Positions 1 through 6,704 of a stretch of 16,732 nt of DNA are shown in pieces. Both the position numbers and the translations under genes were made by a program. Position 1 is the stretch's first letter; each line of letters begins with the position of its first letter. Source of the DNA: Opitutaceae bacterium (GTDB lineage: Bacteria > Verrucomicrobiota > Verrucomicrobiae > Opitutales > Opitutaceae); the NCBI GenBank assembly GCA_031266495.1, contig JAISAX010000838.1, forward strand, positions 1 through 16,732, read 5' to 3'. The notes under the pieces were generated by a model. That model searched no databases. It saw nothing but the letters and a program-made list of their open reading frames with translations, and was not told where the DNA came from.

Positions 1-89
1 TGTTCCCCTCTCTCCTCTCTCCGCCCTACCCTGCTCTCTTTCTCCCTTTCTCCCCCATAATCACTCATCCTTCCTCTCCCTTCTCTCCT
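1..89. other. Pyrimidine-rich low-complexity left edge
   Basis: This stretch is almost entirely C and T on the given strand, with many CTCTCC and TCCC runs. No gene, hairpin or RNA gene is apparent. It lies at the very end of the window and precedes a decayed gene, so it may be non-coding filler or a low-quality contig tip. Confidence 0.5.
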
Positions 90-418
90 TCAGCAGTTTC
101 CCTGCCGAACACTACTGCCATTGCGGCCACCATGGGTCATTTTCCACCAACGCCCCGTCTGCTCATCGAAGACGACACCGTGTTCCCCATGTCGTTTGAA
201 AGAGCCGAAACGACTCAGCGGATTTTCCGAAAAGAGAAGGCCATGCGCACTTGCCCATTCGGCAAGTGATTCTCTTTCGCAGGTTCGACGAGCACTCCGT
301 TGATGTAGTAGGGTTGATCGTGATCCGCCCAAGCTTCGGCCGATGTACGCCGCCGCATCCGCAAGGCTTTCTCTTTGAGTTTTTCTGGCGTGATTCTCAT
401 CACATCAAAGTGTGTCAT
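90..418 (-). pseudogene. Frameshifted remnant resembling a polyvalent-protein kinase-like domain
   Basis: Two minus-strand frames appear to make up one broken gene. The first begins at an ATG at 418 (MTHFDVMRITPEKLKE) and reads to about 272, including YYINGVLVEPAKE. The sense then moves to another frame, which reads ESLAEWASAHG, then RHGEHGVVFDEQTGR and WWKMTHGG down to about 127, and stops at 90. The GEH...VFxDExxGRxWKxTHxG pattern recalls the start of the kinase-like domain of phage- and plasmid-borne polyvalent proteins. That assignment is made from memory of the family pattern and is tentative. One indel near 270-280 would restore the frame. Sense is lost after the THGG motif, so most of the expected domain is missing. 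The likely source is a mobile element. A short unrelated hypothetical protein is the alternative. Confidence 0.4.
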
Positions 419-429
419 TTTTTTATCAA

Positions 430-671
430 GTGACAACTTTTCAAGGAAGATCGATCCCGCTTTTCAGTGCCAGACTTACGGGGCCAAACCTGAATGGCGC
501 TAAGTTTTTCTGTCGCGTGCAAGGCGGCACCTTGGTCTTGATTCCCACTACTGCCAAAGTCGCCCGGCCTCGGCTCGTTAAAGAACGCAGCATCGGCCTC
601 GTCGTCCCCCCCAAGGACCTGTGAGCTTCTCCCCCTTGGTCACCAACGAACAGGTTCGCACATTGCTTGCC
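430..671 (+). pseudogene. Frameshifted AbrB/SpoVT-like antitoxin remnant
   Basis: From a GTG at 430 the reading TTFQGRSIP, then NLNGAKFFCRVQGGTLVLIP, then ARPRLVKERSIGL resembles a swapped-hairpin AbrB-type antitoxin: a QGRxxIP strand, a GxxFxCRVxGGxLVLxP strand, and a positively charged tail. That frame stops at 622-624. The usual C-terminal motif (LTxEQVRxLLA) appears in another frame as LVTNEQVRTLLA at 636-671. The frames meet at a run of seven C at 606-612, and one additional C would join them. The AbrB-like core is also imperfect around SARLTGPN, so it may already have been decaying. No PIN-domain VapC toxin follows. Such proteins bind their own promoter and neutralise a cognate toxin; this copy is unlikely to be functional unless the frameshift is a sequencing error. 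Confidence 0.45.
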
Positions 672-701
672 ATTCGCCACGCAGACAAACATCCTTCACG
701 C

Positions 702-908
702 ATGACACTGACCGTTGATTATCCTCCTCATCTACCCGACGCCATGCAAATGAACCGGGAGGAATCTGAACGCGAGGCCCGCATGGCATTGGCGGCCAAG
801 TTCCTCGAAACAGGAAAGCTCTCATCGGGCATGGCGACCCGCCTGGCAGGAATCGACCGCGTGGAGTTTCTCTCATCCCATCGCCAGGAATCTGTATTGA
901 AAACATGA
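702..908 (+). pseudogene. UPF0175 family antitoxin, C-terminally shortened
   Basis: The 68-residue product starts MTLTVDYPPHLPDAMQM and continues EESEREARMALAAKFLETG, KLSSGMATRLAGIDRVEFL. This is the characteristic UPF0175 pattern: a short strand, an acidic helix and a helix-turn-helix-like LSSGxAxxLAGxxRVEFL. Family members normally run about 15-25 residues further after the FLxxxHRxGVSV segment; here that segment reads FLSSHRQESVLKT and stops. UPF0175 genes are usually followed by a DUF3368 PIN-like toxin gene. Here the stop overlaps a remnant of exactly that partner, so the pair appears to have lost its middle by deletion. ATG 702 is chosen because the homology begins there. No Shine-Dalgarno sequence is visible. 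Family recognition is confident; loss of function is inferred. Confidence 0.7.
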
Positions 909-973
909 GACGTCACGGCATCTGGCCAAGTCCCCATCTGATTGCTGAAGCTCTCCACCTGGCGGGCGAGTGA
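905..973 (+). pseudogene. C-terminal remnant of a DUF3368 PIN-like toxin
   Basis: This 22-codon frame ends in the sequence RRHGIWPSPHLIAEALHLAGE and then a stop. It matches the usual end of DUF3368 proteins, where a short RRxGxxLSxxLIxxALxLAGE helix closes the PIN-like domain. Nothing corresponding to the catalytic acidic residues is present upstream; the UPF0175 antitoxin runs straight into it, overlapping by four bases. It is therefore read as the tail of the missing toxin, not as an independent small gene. The assignment rests on a short motif, but its position behind a UPF0175 gene strongly supports it. Confidence 0.55.
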
Positions 974-989
974 TCTGTATTCCCCATCC

Positions 990-2024
990 ATGCCACGCAA
1001 ATCCGGACGCACCACCGTTTACAGCCTCGGCGCCGAACTCGGCGTCTCCGTCGCCACCATCAGCAAAGCCCTGCGCGGGTCGCCGGAGATCAGTGTCGAA
1101 CTTCGCAAAAAAGTCCGCGACCTCGCCGCCAGACGGAATTTCAAACCCCGCGTCGTCAGCCGCAAGGTGCCCAACATCTGCGTCCTCGTCCAGCAATACC
1201 CCGGCCACACCCTCGACTTCGGCCTCTTCCTCTCCACCGTCATGGAAGGGGTCGCCCAATACGTGCAGGAGGAAGGGCTCGAAATGAGCATCTACGCCGA
1301 CACCATCGACCGGCTCAACGCCTGCGATATCGTCCGCGAACTCCGCCGCCGCTCCATCGACGGCGCCGTCATCCTCCGCTCCAACGACGAAAGTCACTAC
1401 TTCGCCCGGCTCGACGCCGAAGGGTTCCCCCACTGCGCCCTCCTCAGCACCGCGCCGGCGCATCGCGACAACGTCATCACCGTCAACAACGACGAAGTCG
1501 GCTACCGCGCCACCCGTCATCTTCTCGACAAGGGCCACCGCGAGATCGGCGTGCTCGTCAGCCCGCCCGCCGGCGTATCCGGACAATCACGGCTGGCCGG
1601 CTACCGGCGTGCGCTCGCGGAAGCGGGCATCCCCTTTCAGGAACGCCTCGTTGCGCACGAGGGCGCGGACAAGACCGGTCTGCAATTCGGCAGCGATGCC
1701 ATCCGGAACCTCGTCCGGGAAAACCTGCGCATGACCGGCGTCTTCGTCATGGATCATCCGGTAGTTGTAGGCCTGTTACACGGTGTTTCCCGGCTCGGCC
1801 TTCATGTCCCCCGCGACCTGTCCGTGATCTCGTGTGACGACTATCCCGAGACTTCGTTTCTTCAGCCGCCCGTCACTGCGATCGACATCCCCAACCGCAC
1901 CCTCGGCTACGAGGCCGCCCGCCAGGTTTACCGCCTCATCCGCGGGCTCGACCCTCTCCCGCTCGACACCCGCATCGATCTCAACGGCCGCCTCGTCGAA
2001 CGCGAAAGCACGCGCGCCCTCTGA
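990..2024 (+). CDS. LacI-family transcriptional regulator
   Basis: This 344-residue protein has an N-terminal LacI helix-turn-helix (about residues 8-55: TVYSLGAELGVSVATISKAL, then RGSPEISVELRKKVRDLA), a hinge ending near VPNICVLVQQ, and a periplasmic-binding-protein-like effector domain. Recognisable landmarks are DGAVILRS, VNNDEVGYRATRHLLDKGHREIGV, GYRRALAEAGI, GVFVMDHPVV and the family end-signature VISCDDYPE...PPVTAIDIP. It would bind an operator as a dimer and respond to a sugar or sugar derivative; the ligand cannot be inferred. ATG 990 is chosen over upstream TTG/GTG codons because the DNA-binding domain begins immediately after it. No Shine-Dalgarno sequence is seen. It starts 17 bp after the decayed toxin and faces no convincing target on its left, so its target may be the sugar genes from 5634 onward. 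It looks intact and of normal length. Confidence 0.93.
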   Translation: MPRKSGRTTVYSLGAELGVSVATISKALRGSPEISVELRKKVRDLAARRNFKPRVVSRKVPNICVLVQQYPGHTLDFGLFLSTVMEGVAQYVQEEGLEMSIYADTIDRLNACDIVRELRRRSIDGAVILRSNDESHYFARLDAEGFPHCALLSTAPAHRDNVITVNNDEVGYRATRHLLDKGHREIGVLVSPPAGVSGQSRLAGYRRALAEAGIPFQERLVAHEGADKTGLQFGSDAIRNLVRENLRMTGVFVMDHPVVVGLLHGVSRLGLHVPRDLSVISCDDYPETSFLQPPVTAIDIPNRTLGYEAARQVYRLIRGLDPLPLDTRIDLNGRLVERESTRAL

Positions 2025-2065
2025 CCAGAATCCGATCATCGTTTTCATCGTTCTGTCGCCTCACC

Positions 2066-2251
2066 ATGGCCACAATCCGGACCGGAAGCAGACAGGGCTT
2101 TCCCGGTTATGTCTCCGCTTCTGTGGAGCGCATGCCAACAGGTTTTCCATTCGGAGCACTCCCGCCCGGCAATGCGACGGTGACATCCACGTCGGGCATA
2201 CAACCATGCACTCTGAAAAACGTAATAACGGGAACCGCTAATCTCCGCTAA
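2066..2251 (+). CDS. Small hypothetical ORF (61 residues), doubtful
   Basis: A possible 61-residue product begins MATIRTGSRQGFPGYVSAS and ends GTANLR. I do not recognise it. It has no signal peptide, no transmembrane segment and no known motif. Its last codons and its TAA stop are supplied by the CGCTAAT repeat that follows, exactly as in the convergent gene ending at 2353. The opposite strand also carries a 30-codon frame (2107-2199), so coding direction is unresolved. The region may be part of a dispersed intergenic repeat and not a gene. Confidence 0.25.
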   Translation: MATIRTGSRQGFPGYVSASVERMPTGFPFGALPPGNATVTSTSGIQPCTLKNVITGTANLR

Positions 2252-2252
2252 T
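2233..2252 (+). repeat. Two CGCTAAT heptamers, 10-bp period (left arm of inverted pair)
   Basis: CGCTAAT occurs at 2236-2242 and 2246-2252, separated by CTC, giving an exact 10-bp period preceded by AAC. The same AACCGCTAATnnnCGCTAAT pattern occurs in inverse orientation at 2342-2371, so the two arrays form imperfect inverted repeats flanking an 89-bp centre. The TAA stop of the small ORF at 2066 lies in the second copy. Confidence 0.8.
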
Positions 2253-2341
2253 CAGGAAGTTATGAGCCAAAGGAAACGGAAGTTTCCCTCACCCGGCAGG
2301 TGAAGACTCAAGACACCCGATTTATTTTCAACCTGTTCATT
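2253..2341. other. 89-bp centre between inverted CGCTAAT arrays, with two small hairpins
   Basis: Between the two repeat arrays lies a segment with a perfect 6-bp hairpin, GGAAAC-GGAA-GTTTCC (2272-2287, GNRA-type loop), and a 4-bp stem CACC-CGGCA-GGTG (2290-2302). There is no downstream T-run, so an intrinsic terminator is not indicated, although the position between two convergent reading frames would suit one. The arrangement (terminal inverted repeats, structured centre, no ORF) resembles a miniature non-autonomous repeat element; this is inference. Confidence 0.4.
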
Positions 2342-2371
2342 ATTAGCGTCTATTAGCGTTCATTAGCGGTT
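2342..2371 (-). repeat. Three CGCTAAT heptamers, 10-bp period (right arm of inverted pair)
   Basis: On the minus strand CGCTAAT occurs three times (2362-2368, 2352-2358, 2342-2348) with 3-bp spacers, an exact 10-bp period. The array overlaps the end of the DUF6259-like gene: its codons for the final TANER and its TAA stop (2353-2355), followed directly by a second stop TAG, are made by the repeat. Confidence 0.85.
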
Positions 2372-3990
2372 TCTACTTCTGAATTCAGGTGCACCGGTGC
2401 TTCTTCCAGAACGACGGCATTCAACGGTTCGAGTTCGATACTTTTTTTCCGACCACCGTTCCCGCCCAAACACACCGTCTGCTTTCTGGGCAAGAAATTG
2501 GTGATAATCTGTGCGCGCCGCCCGTCCCCGGACTCCCAGCTTGAATGCAGGAACGGATCAATTCCCTCCGCCCCCCGCTTGAGTTTCAGGATGTACTCCT
2601 CTTCCGACAACGACCTCACAGGCTGAAGCGGTTTCAGCATCTTTCCAAATCGTAAAAATTCCGGGTACTGCTTCCGGAGTGTATTCAGATTTCGAATCAA
2701 TGTGACGATGCTCTCCTGGTCGGGCCCGGGAAAATCCCACTTCACTACCCAGCCCCAATGGATACGCCCGTCGTTTTTCAGGACAACGGACAGCAGATCC
2801 CCGGCATTGAACGCATAGGCCGTGCGGTAGAGCAGGTTTTCCGGGCACGCCAGCAAATCGAAACTCCACCCGACTCCGCACTGGTTCCCCATAAAACTGT
2901 TGAGCCTTTCATGATGGACAAACGCATGGGCTGGCACCGGCATCCCGTGCCCCCACACAAACGACGGACGCGCATCGCTCAATGGCAACATATCCAGATA
3001 AGGATCCGCTGCCGCCGACTCGCACCCCAGGATCATCTCGCTCCCGGCCTCGCGCATGTCCGCACAAACCTCACGCAAGAGCCTTCCCATTGCCGCCACC
3101 TGCCAGACGCCCGGCGCGGGTGGATGATTATGCTCGCGAGAGTAGCAAAGATGAAAACAACCGCCGTGATTCTGGTCAAAAAACTGCGCGTAATCCACGC
3201 CGAACCGGGCGAGCTTCATGATCTCGTCCTTCACCGTTTTCTGTGACCATTCTTCCGTCAGGCACAAGTCGTAGCCCAATCGCTGCGCGTCCTCGCCGTT
3301 GCAAACCGCTGCGTCGATTTCTCCCTTCGGCCCGCGGATCATGAATCGTTTCAACCCCTCGCGTTCGCACTGTTCTTCGCACGCGTAGTCCGTGATCGAA
3401 CTCGTCTGCGTCCATGCCGTGCCCGAACAATAAAGCCCCAGCAGATGCCCGCGCTCGTGCAACCGGTCGCGAAACTCCGCCAGCGCCGTCTCTCCGCCAA
3501 ACGGCGGCCAGACATAGGGCGGAGCCCATGGCGCCGTGCCTTCCCAGTGCATCAGCAAAGGCATGACACGCCCGTCGAACAGCTCCGCATAACGGTCCAC
3601 GACCGGCAGCGCATTGGCATACGGGAAATACTCGTTAGGCGGCAGTTCCCCGCGATCATCCCCGTCGCCGCGCACCGCGTAAATCAGCACGACAGGCGAC
3701 TCGTCCATCCAGCCGGGCACCGGAGCCGGGGCAGGCTTCGCCACCGATGCCAGCCAGTCGCGATAAATCCCGCACGCGTCCATCCAGTCACCCTCGAATG
3801 TCCCGAGAACATACTCGAACGACGGCCCATAGCTCCCGTGCTCTCCCCCTCCACAGAAAGTCTGCAACGACAATCGCGTGCGTCCCGCACCATCGAACGC
3901 ATACTCGACGCCTTTCGTTCCGTGCTCCAGATCGTGCGCTCCGAAATACACGCCATTCCCTGCATCGTCGTAAAACGCCAGAAACTGCAT
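2353..3990 (-). CDS. DUF6259-type glycoside-hydrolase-like protein, N-terminally truncated
   Basis: The 545-residue frame starts [20 protein letters not shown]. In DUF6259 proteins this motif normally lies roughly 150-250 residues into the chain, after a beta-rich N-terminal domain, so the front of the protein is missing. The rest fits a TIM-barrel glycosidase-like domain: [21 protein letters not shown] (about 143-163), [27 protein letters not shown] with a candidate nucleophile Asp near 271, and [12 protein letters not shown] with a candidate acid/base Glu near 324. A beta-sandwich tail follows ([21 protein letters not shown]). No signal peptide is possible at this start. The codon just before ATG 3990 is an in-frame TAG, and the upstream sequence is another gene's 5' end in a different frame. 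The gene is therefore probably inactive or expressed only as a fragment. Substrate is unknown; the catalytic-residue picks are inferred from position and conservation pattern only. Confidence 0.75.
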   Translation of the reverse strand: MQFLAFYDDAGNGVYFGAHDLEHGTKGVEYAFDGAGRTRLSLQTFCGGGEHGSYGPSFEYVLGTFEGDWMDACGIYRDWLASVAKPAPAPVPGWMDESPVVLIYAVRGDGDDRGELPPNEYFPYANALPVVDRYAELFDGRVMPLLMHWEGTAPWAPPYVWPPFGGETALAEFRDRLHERGHLLGLYCSGTAWTQTSSITDYACEEQCEREGLKRFMIRGPKGEIDAAVCNGEDAQRLGYDLCLTEEWSQKTVKDEIMKLARFGVDYAQFFDQNHGGCFHLCYSREHNHPPAPGVWQVAAMGRLLREVCADMREAGSEMILGCESAAADPYLDMLPLSDARPSFVWGHGMPVPAHAFVHHERLNSFMGNQCGVGWSFDLLACPENLLYRTAYAFNAGDLLSVVLKNDGRIHWGWVVKWDFPGPDQESIVTLIRNLNTLRKQYPEFLRFGKMLKPLQPVRSLSEEEYILKLKRGAEGIDPFLHSSWESGDGRRAQIITNFLPRKQTVCLGGNGGRKKSIELEPLNAVVLEEAPVHLNSEVETANER

Positions 3991-3991
3991 C

Positions 3992-4306
3992 TACGACATC
4001 CCATCGGTCCGCCTCCAGAAACTCGCGCAGCGTGCGCTTCCCGTTCGCGAAACAGTAGGGCGGCACATAAGCCCTGTCGCGTTCTGCCCGGTCGTTTTCC
4101 TCGCAATGCGATTCCAGCGAACAACCGCCGATGTTCACGCACTCGTATCGGAATTCGTAACCACATCCGGGAATTGCGCGGACCAGTTCCGGTAAATGAA
4201 AAAACGCGCTTGCAGAAAAACTGTTTCCGATAGCCAGAGCAGCCAGTGAAGCATCCTGTTTTTTTGACGAGCAATCCATGCGGGCAGAGGATTTGTTTTG
4301 CATCAC
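3992..4306 (-). pseudogene. N-terminal fragment of a DUF4886 (SGNH-hydrolase-like) protein
   Basis: From ATG 4306 (alternative ATG at 4279) the minus strand reads SLAALAIGNSFSASAFFHLP, then GYEFRYECVNIGGCSLESH, a KRTLREFLEADRWDVV segment, and then loses sense at 3992. The order LAIGNSFSxDAxxxLPEL - NIGGCSLExH - LREALExxxWDVV is the recognisable start of DUF4886 proteins, which are SGNH-like and carry the nucleophile Ser in GNSFS. The family continues with about 150 or more residues, including the ND and DGxH blocks; none is present. At the break the sequence switches directly to the middle of a DUF6259 gene on the same strand but in another frame. A deletion joining two formerly adjacent hydrolase genes is the simplest explanation. 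The frame itself stays open to 3788, but those residues are out-of-frame DUF6259 sequence. The divergent AraC gene starts 83 bp upstream. Confidence 0.65.
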
Positions 4307-4389
4307 CGGAATTGGAACTTGTGGAAGCTGTTTGTGAGATAATACGAAATAGCCCCTTCCCGATAAATGCCATATAGTCCATAAAACTT
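4307..4389. promoter_or_regulatory. Divergent promoter region between AraC regulator and DUF4886/DUF6259 remnant
   Basis: The 83 bp between ATG 4306 (minus) and ATG 4390 (plus) is distinctly AT-rich relative to its surroundings (for example GTGAGATAATACGAAAT and CCATATAGTCCATAAAACTT). This is the expected place for both promoters and for the AraC protein's binding sites. I could not find a -35/-10 pair with correct spacing that I would defend, so only the region is marked. Confidence 0.45.
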
Positions 4390-5298
4390 ATGATTTTATC
4401 CAAAACACACAAACCATCTTCCAGTTCCAACGCCGTCCACTCTTCCAAAAAGTCTGTAAGCTTTTTCATTCAGAGTCCCACGAAGGACGCAGATTTTTTC
4501 TCCGGCCACCATATCTACACCAACCGCGAATGTCGCTGGGAAGGCAACCGCCCGCAGGACTGGAGCCTCATTCTGACGCTTGGCGGACACGGCGAAATTT
4601 CCACGAAAGATGGCATGGTTGAGAACATCACGGGTGCTCTCACCCTCATCTCGCCTGATCATCCGCACACCTTTTACACCGATGCCAACTGGATCATCCG
4701 CTGGGTACACTTTCTCATGCGCCCCCACATGCCATCGAAAATCAATTGGCCGGAACCCGTTCGAGGCATTTATCAGGTTCACCTTGGAAGCACCGACCTC
4801 AAAGCCTGCGCCGCCGCGCTGGAGGAAGCCACCAGGCTCGACTGTCAACGCGCCAAGGGTTGGTATCCGCTCGCCTATAACCTGACGGAAAACGTCCTGC
4901 TTCGCGGAAACAACAAGGACGCCGAAGTCGAAAGCGTGGCGGACACCAAAATCATTTTTGCGCAAAAGCTCCTGCTGGAATCGCCGGACAACGCTGCCAA
5001 CATGGACACAATTGCGAAGGAATGCGGCATGTCACGTTCTTCATTTTACGCCCATTTCAAGCAAGCCGTCGGCATTTCCCCCCGCGAATATCGCGAAATA
5101 CTTCTCCTTCGGCGCGCACAAATGCTTTTGGACAACAGCCACCTGACCATCTCTGAAATCGCCGGACAGATCGGCATGCCAAGCATTTATTATTTTTCCA
5201 CCCGCTTCAAAAAATTCAGCGGCATGTCGCCCTCTGCCTACCGCCAAAACAAGGCCCGCGTCGAGACAACTCAAAGCAAGCGCTCTCGCAATTCATAG
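4390..5298 (+). CDS. AraC-family transcriptional regulator with cupin sensor domain
   Basis: The 302-residue protein has an N-terminal arabinose-binding-type cupin (about residues 30-115; landmarks DWSLILTLGGHGEI, GALTLISPDHPHTF, IRWVHFLMRP) and a C-terminal pair of helix-turn-helix motifs. The first is ANMDTIAKECGMSRSSFYAHF followed by GISPREYREILLLRRAQMLL (about 203-248). The second is LTISEIAGQIGMPSIYYFSTRFKK followed by the GMSPSAYRQ family signature (about 252-285). Such proteins usually activate neighbouring catabolic genes when the cupin binds a sugar. It is transcribed away from the DUF4886/DUF6259 remnants, so its original target was probably that pair, now broken. Whether it also acts on the dehydrogenase-symporter genes 336 bp downstream cannot be told. 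ATG 4390 gives a full-length protein. It appears intact although its presumed targets are not. Confidence 0.92.
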   Translation: MILSKTHKPSSSSNAVHSSKKSVSFFIQSPTKDADFFSGHHIYTNRECRWEGNRPQDWSLILTLGGHGEISTKDGMVENITGALTLISPDHPHTFYTDANWIIRWVHFLMRPHMPSKINWPEPVRGIYQVHLGSTDLKACAAALEEATRLDCQRAKGWYPLAYNLTENVLLRGNNKDAEVESVADTKIIFAQKLLLESPDNAANMDTIAKECGMSRSSFYAHFKQAVGISPREYREILLLRRAQMLLDNSHLTISEIAGQIGMPSIYYFSTRFKKFSGMSPSAYRQNKARVETTQSKRSRNS

Positions 5299-5633
5299 CG
5301 ATCCGGTTTCCCGATGGGCCTCGCAGCAGCACCTTGCCTCGTTTGCCGAAGGTGTCGAATCTCCGCCAAACAGGATCGCGATCTCTCTCGCTTCTGCGTT
5401 GGCCTGTAAAAGCGAGCTGACTTTCTTTGTGTTCCCTTCCCCCCCCCTCCCCCGTCCCGTTTCTACAAACCCTGTCCTGGACAATATCACAAAAAATCGA
5501 GACGCCATGACATTTACCTGGAGAAGACTTTTCTGTATTCTGGAGAGGAATCCCGGACGTTCAAAAGATTCCGGCGCTCTGGAATATCCGCTTCCTTTTC
5601 AAAAACCCGCTCCCTTTTGGGACAGACTCCAAC
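5299..5633 (+). promoter_or_regulatory. 335-bp leader before the rightward sugar operon, with small inverted repeats
   Basis: No gene is convincing here. The segment contains a C-rich tract at 5440-5460, and then three short dyads in the 100 bp before ATG 5634: AGAA-n5-TTCT near 5522-5534, ATTC-n7-GAAT (5537-5551) and ATTCC-n8-GGAAT (5568-5585). These could be operators for the LacI- or AraC-type regulators, but they are short and none matches a known consensus. As it precedes a long run of same-strand genes, it should contain their promoter. Confidence 0.35.
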
Positions 5634-6704
5634 ATGAATCCCCCCTCCTCCCCCTCCCCCCTCATTCTGCTCGATCCGCATCCGCGTCCGCTCGATCTGA
5701 TTTTCGACGCCGCGACCAAGGCTCGTCTTGAATCGCTCGGCGAAGTCATCTGGCATGACGGTTCCGCGCCCGCGACCGACGCGCACATTGACCGCTGGCT
5801 GCCCGAGGCGACCATCCTCATCGGCCAGCCTGCGCTGCCCAAAGCCCGCCTCGACCGCGCCCCGAAACTGAAAGCCGTGTTCAACGTCGAGAGCAACTTT
5901 TTGCCCAACGTGGACTACGTCGAGTGCCACCGCCGCGGCATCCCGGTTCTTTCGACCGGCCCGGTGTTCGCCAGGCCCGTCGCGGAAATGGCGCTCGGCC
6001 TCGCCCTCGCCTCCGCCCGTCGTATCCACGAGGCTGATGCCGCCATTCGCTCCGGCACCGAAACGCTCTACGGCGAAGGCGACAATTCCGATTCGTTCCT
6101 GCTCTCGGGAAAAACGCTTGCGCTTGTCGGCTTCGGCAACCTCGGTCGCGCCCTGCTTCCGTTAATAAAACCCTTCGGCGGGGAAATCCTTGTGTGCGAT
6201 CCGTGGATACACCCGGCGGTGCTGCGGGAAAGCGGCGTCACGCCCGCGACGCCCGGCGAGTGCTTCGAGCGTGCTCGCGTCGTGTTCCTCCTTGCCGCCA
6301 CGACGACGGAAAACGCCGGTGGCATTGACAAACGGTTTTTCCAAAAGATGCCGAAAGATTCGATTGTGGTGCTCGCGAGCCGCGCCGGCATCGTCAATTT
6401 CGACGATCTGCTGGACGCCGCCGCGTCGGGCCGTATTCGCGCCGCCATCGACGTGTGGCCGGATGAGCCGATTGCCAAAAATCACCGCGCCCGCACGACG
6501 CCCAACACGCTTCTGCAAGCGCACCGCGCCGGCAACATCCCTGAAATCTGGCCGTGGATGGGCCAACTCGTCGTGGATGACATCGAGCAGATTCTGAGGG
6601 GACTGCCGCCACAGCGCTGCCAGCGCGCCCAAGGGGAAACCGTCTCAAAAATCCGCAGCAAACCCGTTGACTCCACTCCATTCCCGACCGAATCCGCCCG
6701 ATGA
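5634..6704 (+). CDS. D-isomer-specific 2-hydroxyacid dehydrogenase (NAD-dependent)
   Basis: The 356-residue protein has the two-domain layout of the D-2-hydroxyacid dehydrogenase family. An N-terminal catalytic half (LKAVFNVESNFLPNVDY; RGIPVLSTGPVFARPVAEMALG) precedes a Rossmann domain opening with LALVGFGNLG (166-171). The catalytic Arg-Glu-His set is visible: Arg250 in LASRAGIVNF, Glu278 in DVWPDEP and His297 in LLQAHRAGNIPE. The enzyme would reduce a 2-keto acid or oxidise a D-2-hydroxyacid in the cytoplasm. The substrate cannot be assigned; context suggests a sugar-derived acid. ATG 5634 is the first ATG of the frame and lacks a Shine-Dalgarno sequence. The N-terminal residues PPSSPSP are low complexity. 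Its TGA overlaps the ATG of a HAD-phosphatase remnant by four bases, showing that the two were once translationally coupled. The ~30 residues after RGLPPQRCQRA are a plausible natural tail. Confidence 0.9.
   Translation: MNPPSSPSPLILLDPHPRPLDLIFDAATKARLESLGEVIWHDGSAPATDAHIDRWLPEATILIGQPALPKARLDRAPKLKAVFNVESNFLPNVDYVECHRRGIPVLSTGPVFARPVAEMALGLALASARRIHEADAAIRSGTETLYGEGDNSDSFLLSGKTLALVGFGNLGRALLPLIKPFGGEILVCDPWIHPAVLRESGVTPATPGECFERARVVFLLAATTTENAGGIDKRFFQKMPKDSIVVLASRAGIVNFDDLLDAAASGRIRAAIDVWPDEPIAKNHRARTTPNTLLQAHRAGNIPEIWPWMGQLVVDDIEQILRGLPPQRCQRAQGETVSKIRSKPVDSTPFPTESAR

Noticed and set aside
942..989. Upstream TTG start for the LacI regulator
   Set aside because: It adds 16 residues before the helix-turn-helix and overlaps the toxin remnant; ATG 990 begins the domain properly.
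873..1586. Minus-strand frame of 237 codons opposite the LacI gene
   Set aside because: Repetitive Asp/Gly/Val/Glu composition is an antisense artefact; the plus strand encodes an intact LacI protein.
2107..2199. 30-codon minus-strand ORF inside the 2066-2251 region
   Set aside because: Too short, no motif and no initiation signal; listed only as a reason to doubt the plus-strand ORF.
3985..3995. Programmed frameshift or stop-start coupling at TAGATG
   Set aside because: The two sides belong to different protein families (DUF4886 and DUF6259), each missing a large part, so recoding would not make a sensible protein. A deletion junction fits better.
5507..5731. Possible small ORF beginning ATGACATTTACCTGG before the dehydrogenase
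   Set aside because: It overlaps the dehydrogenase start in another frame, has proline-rich out-of-frame sequence at its end, and no family resemblance.
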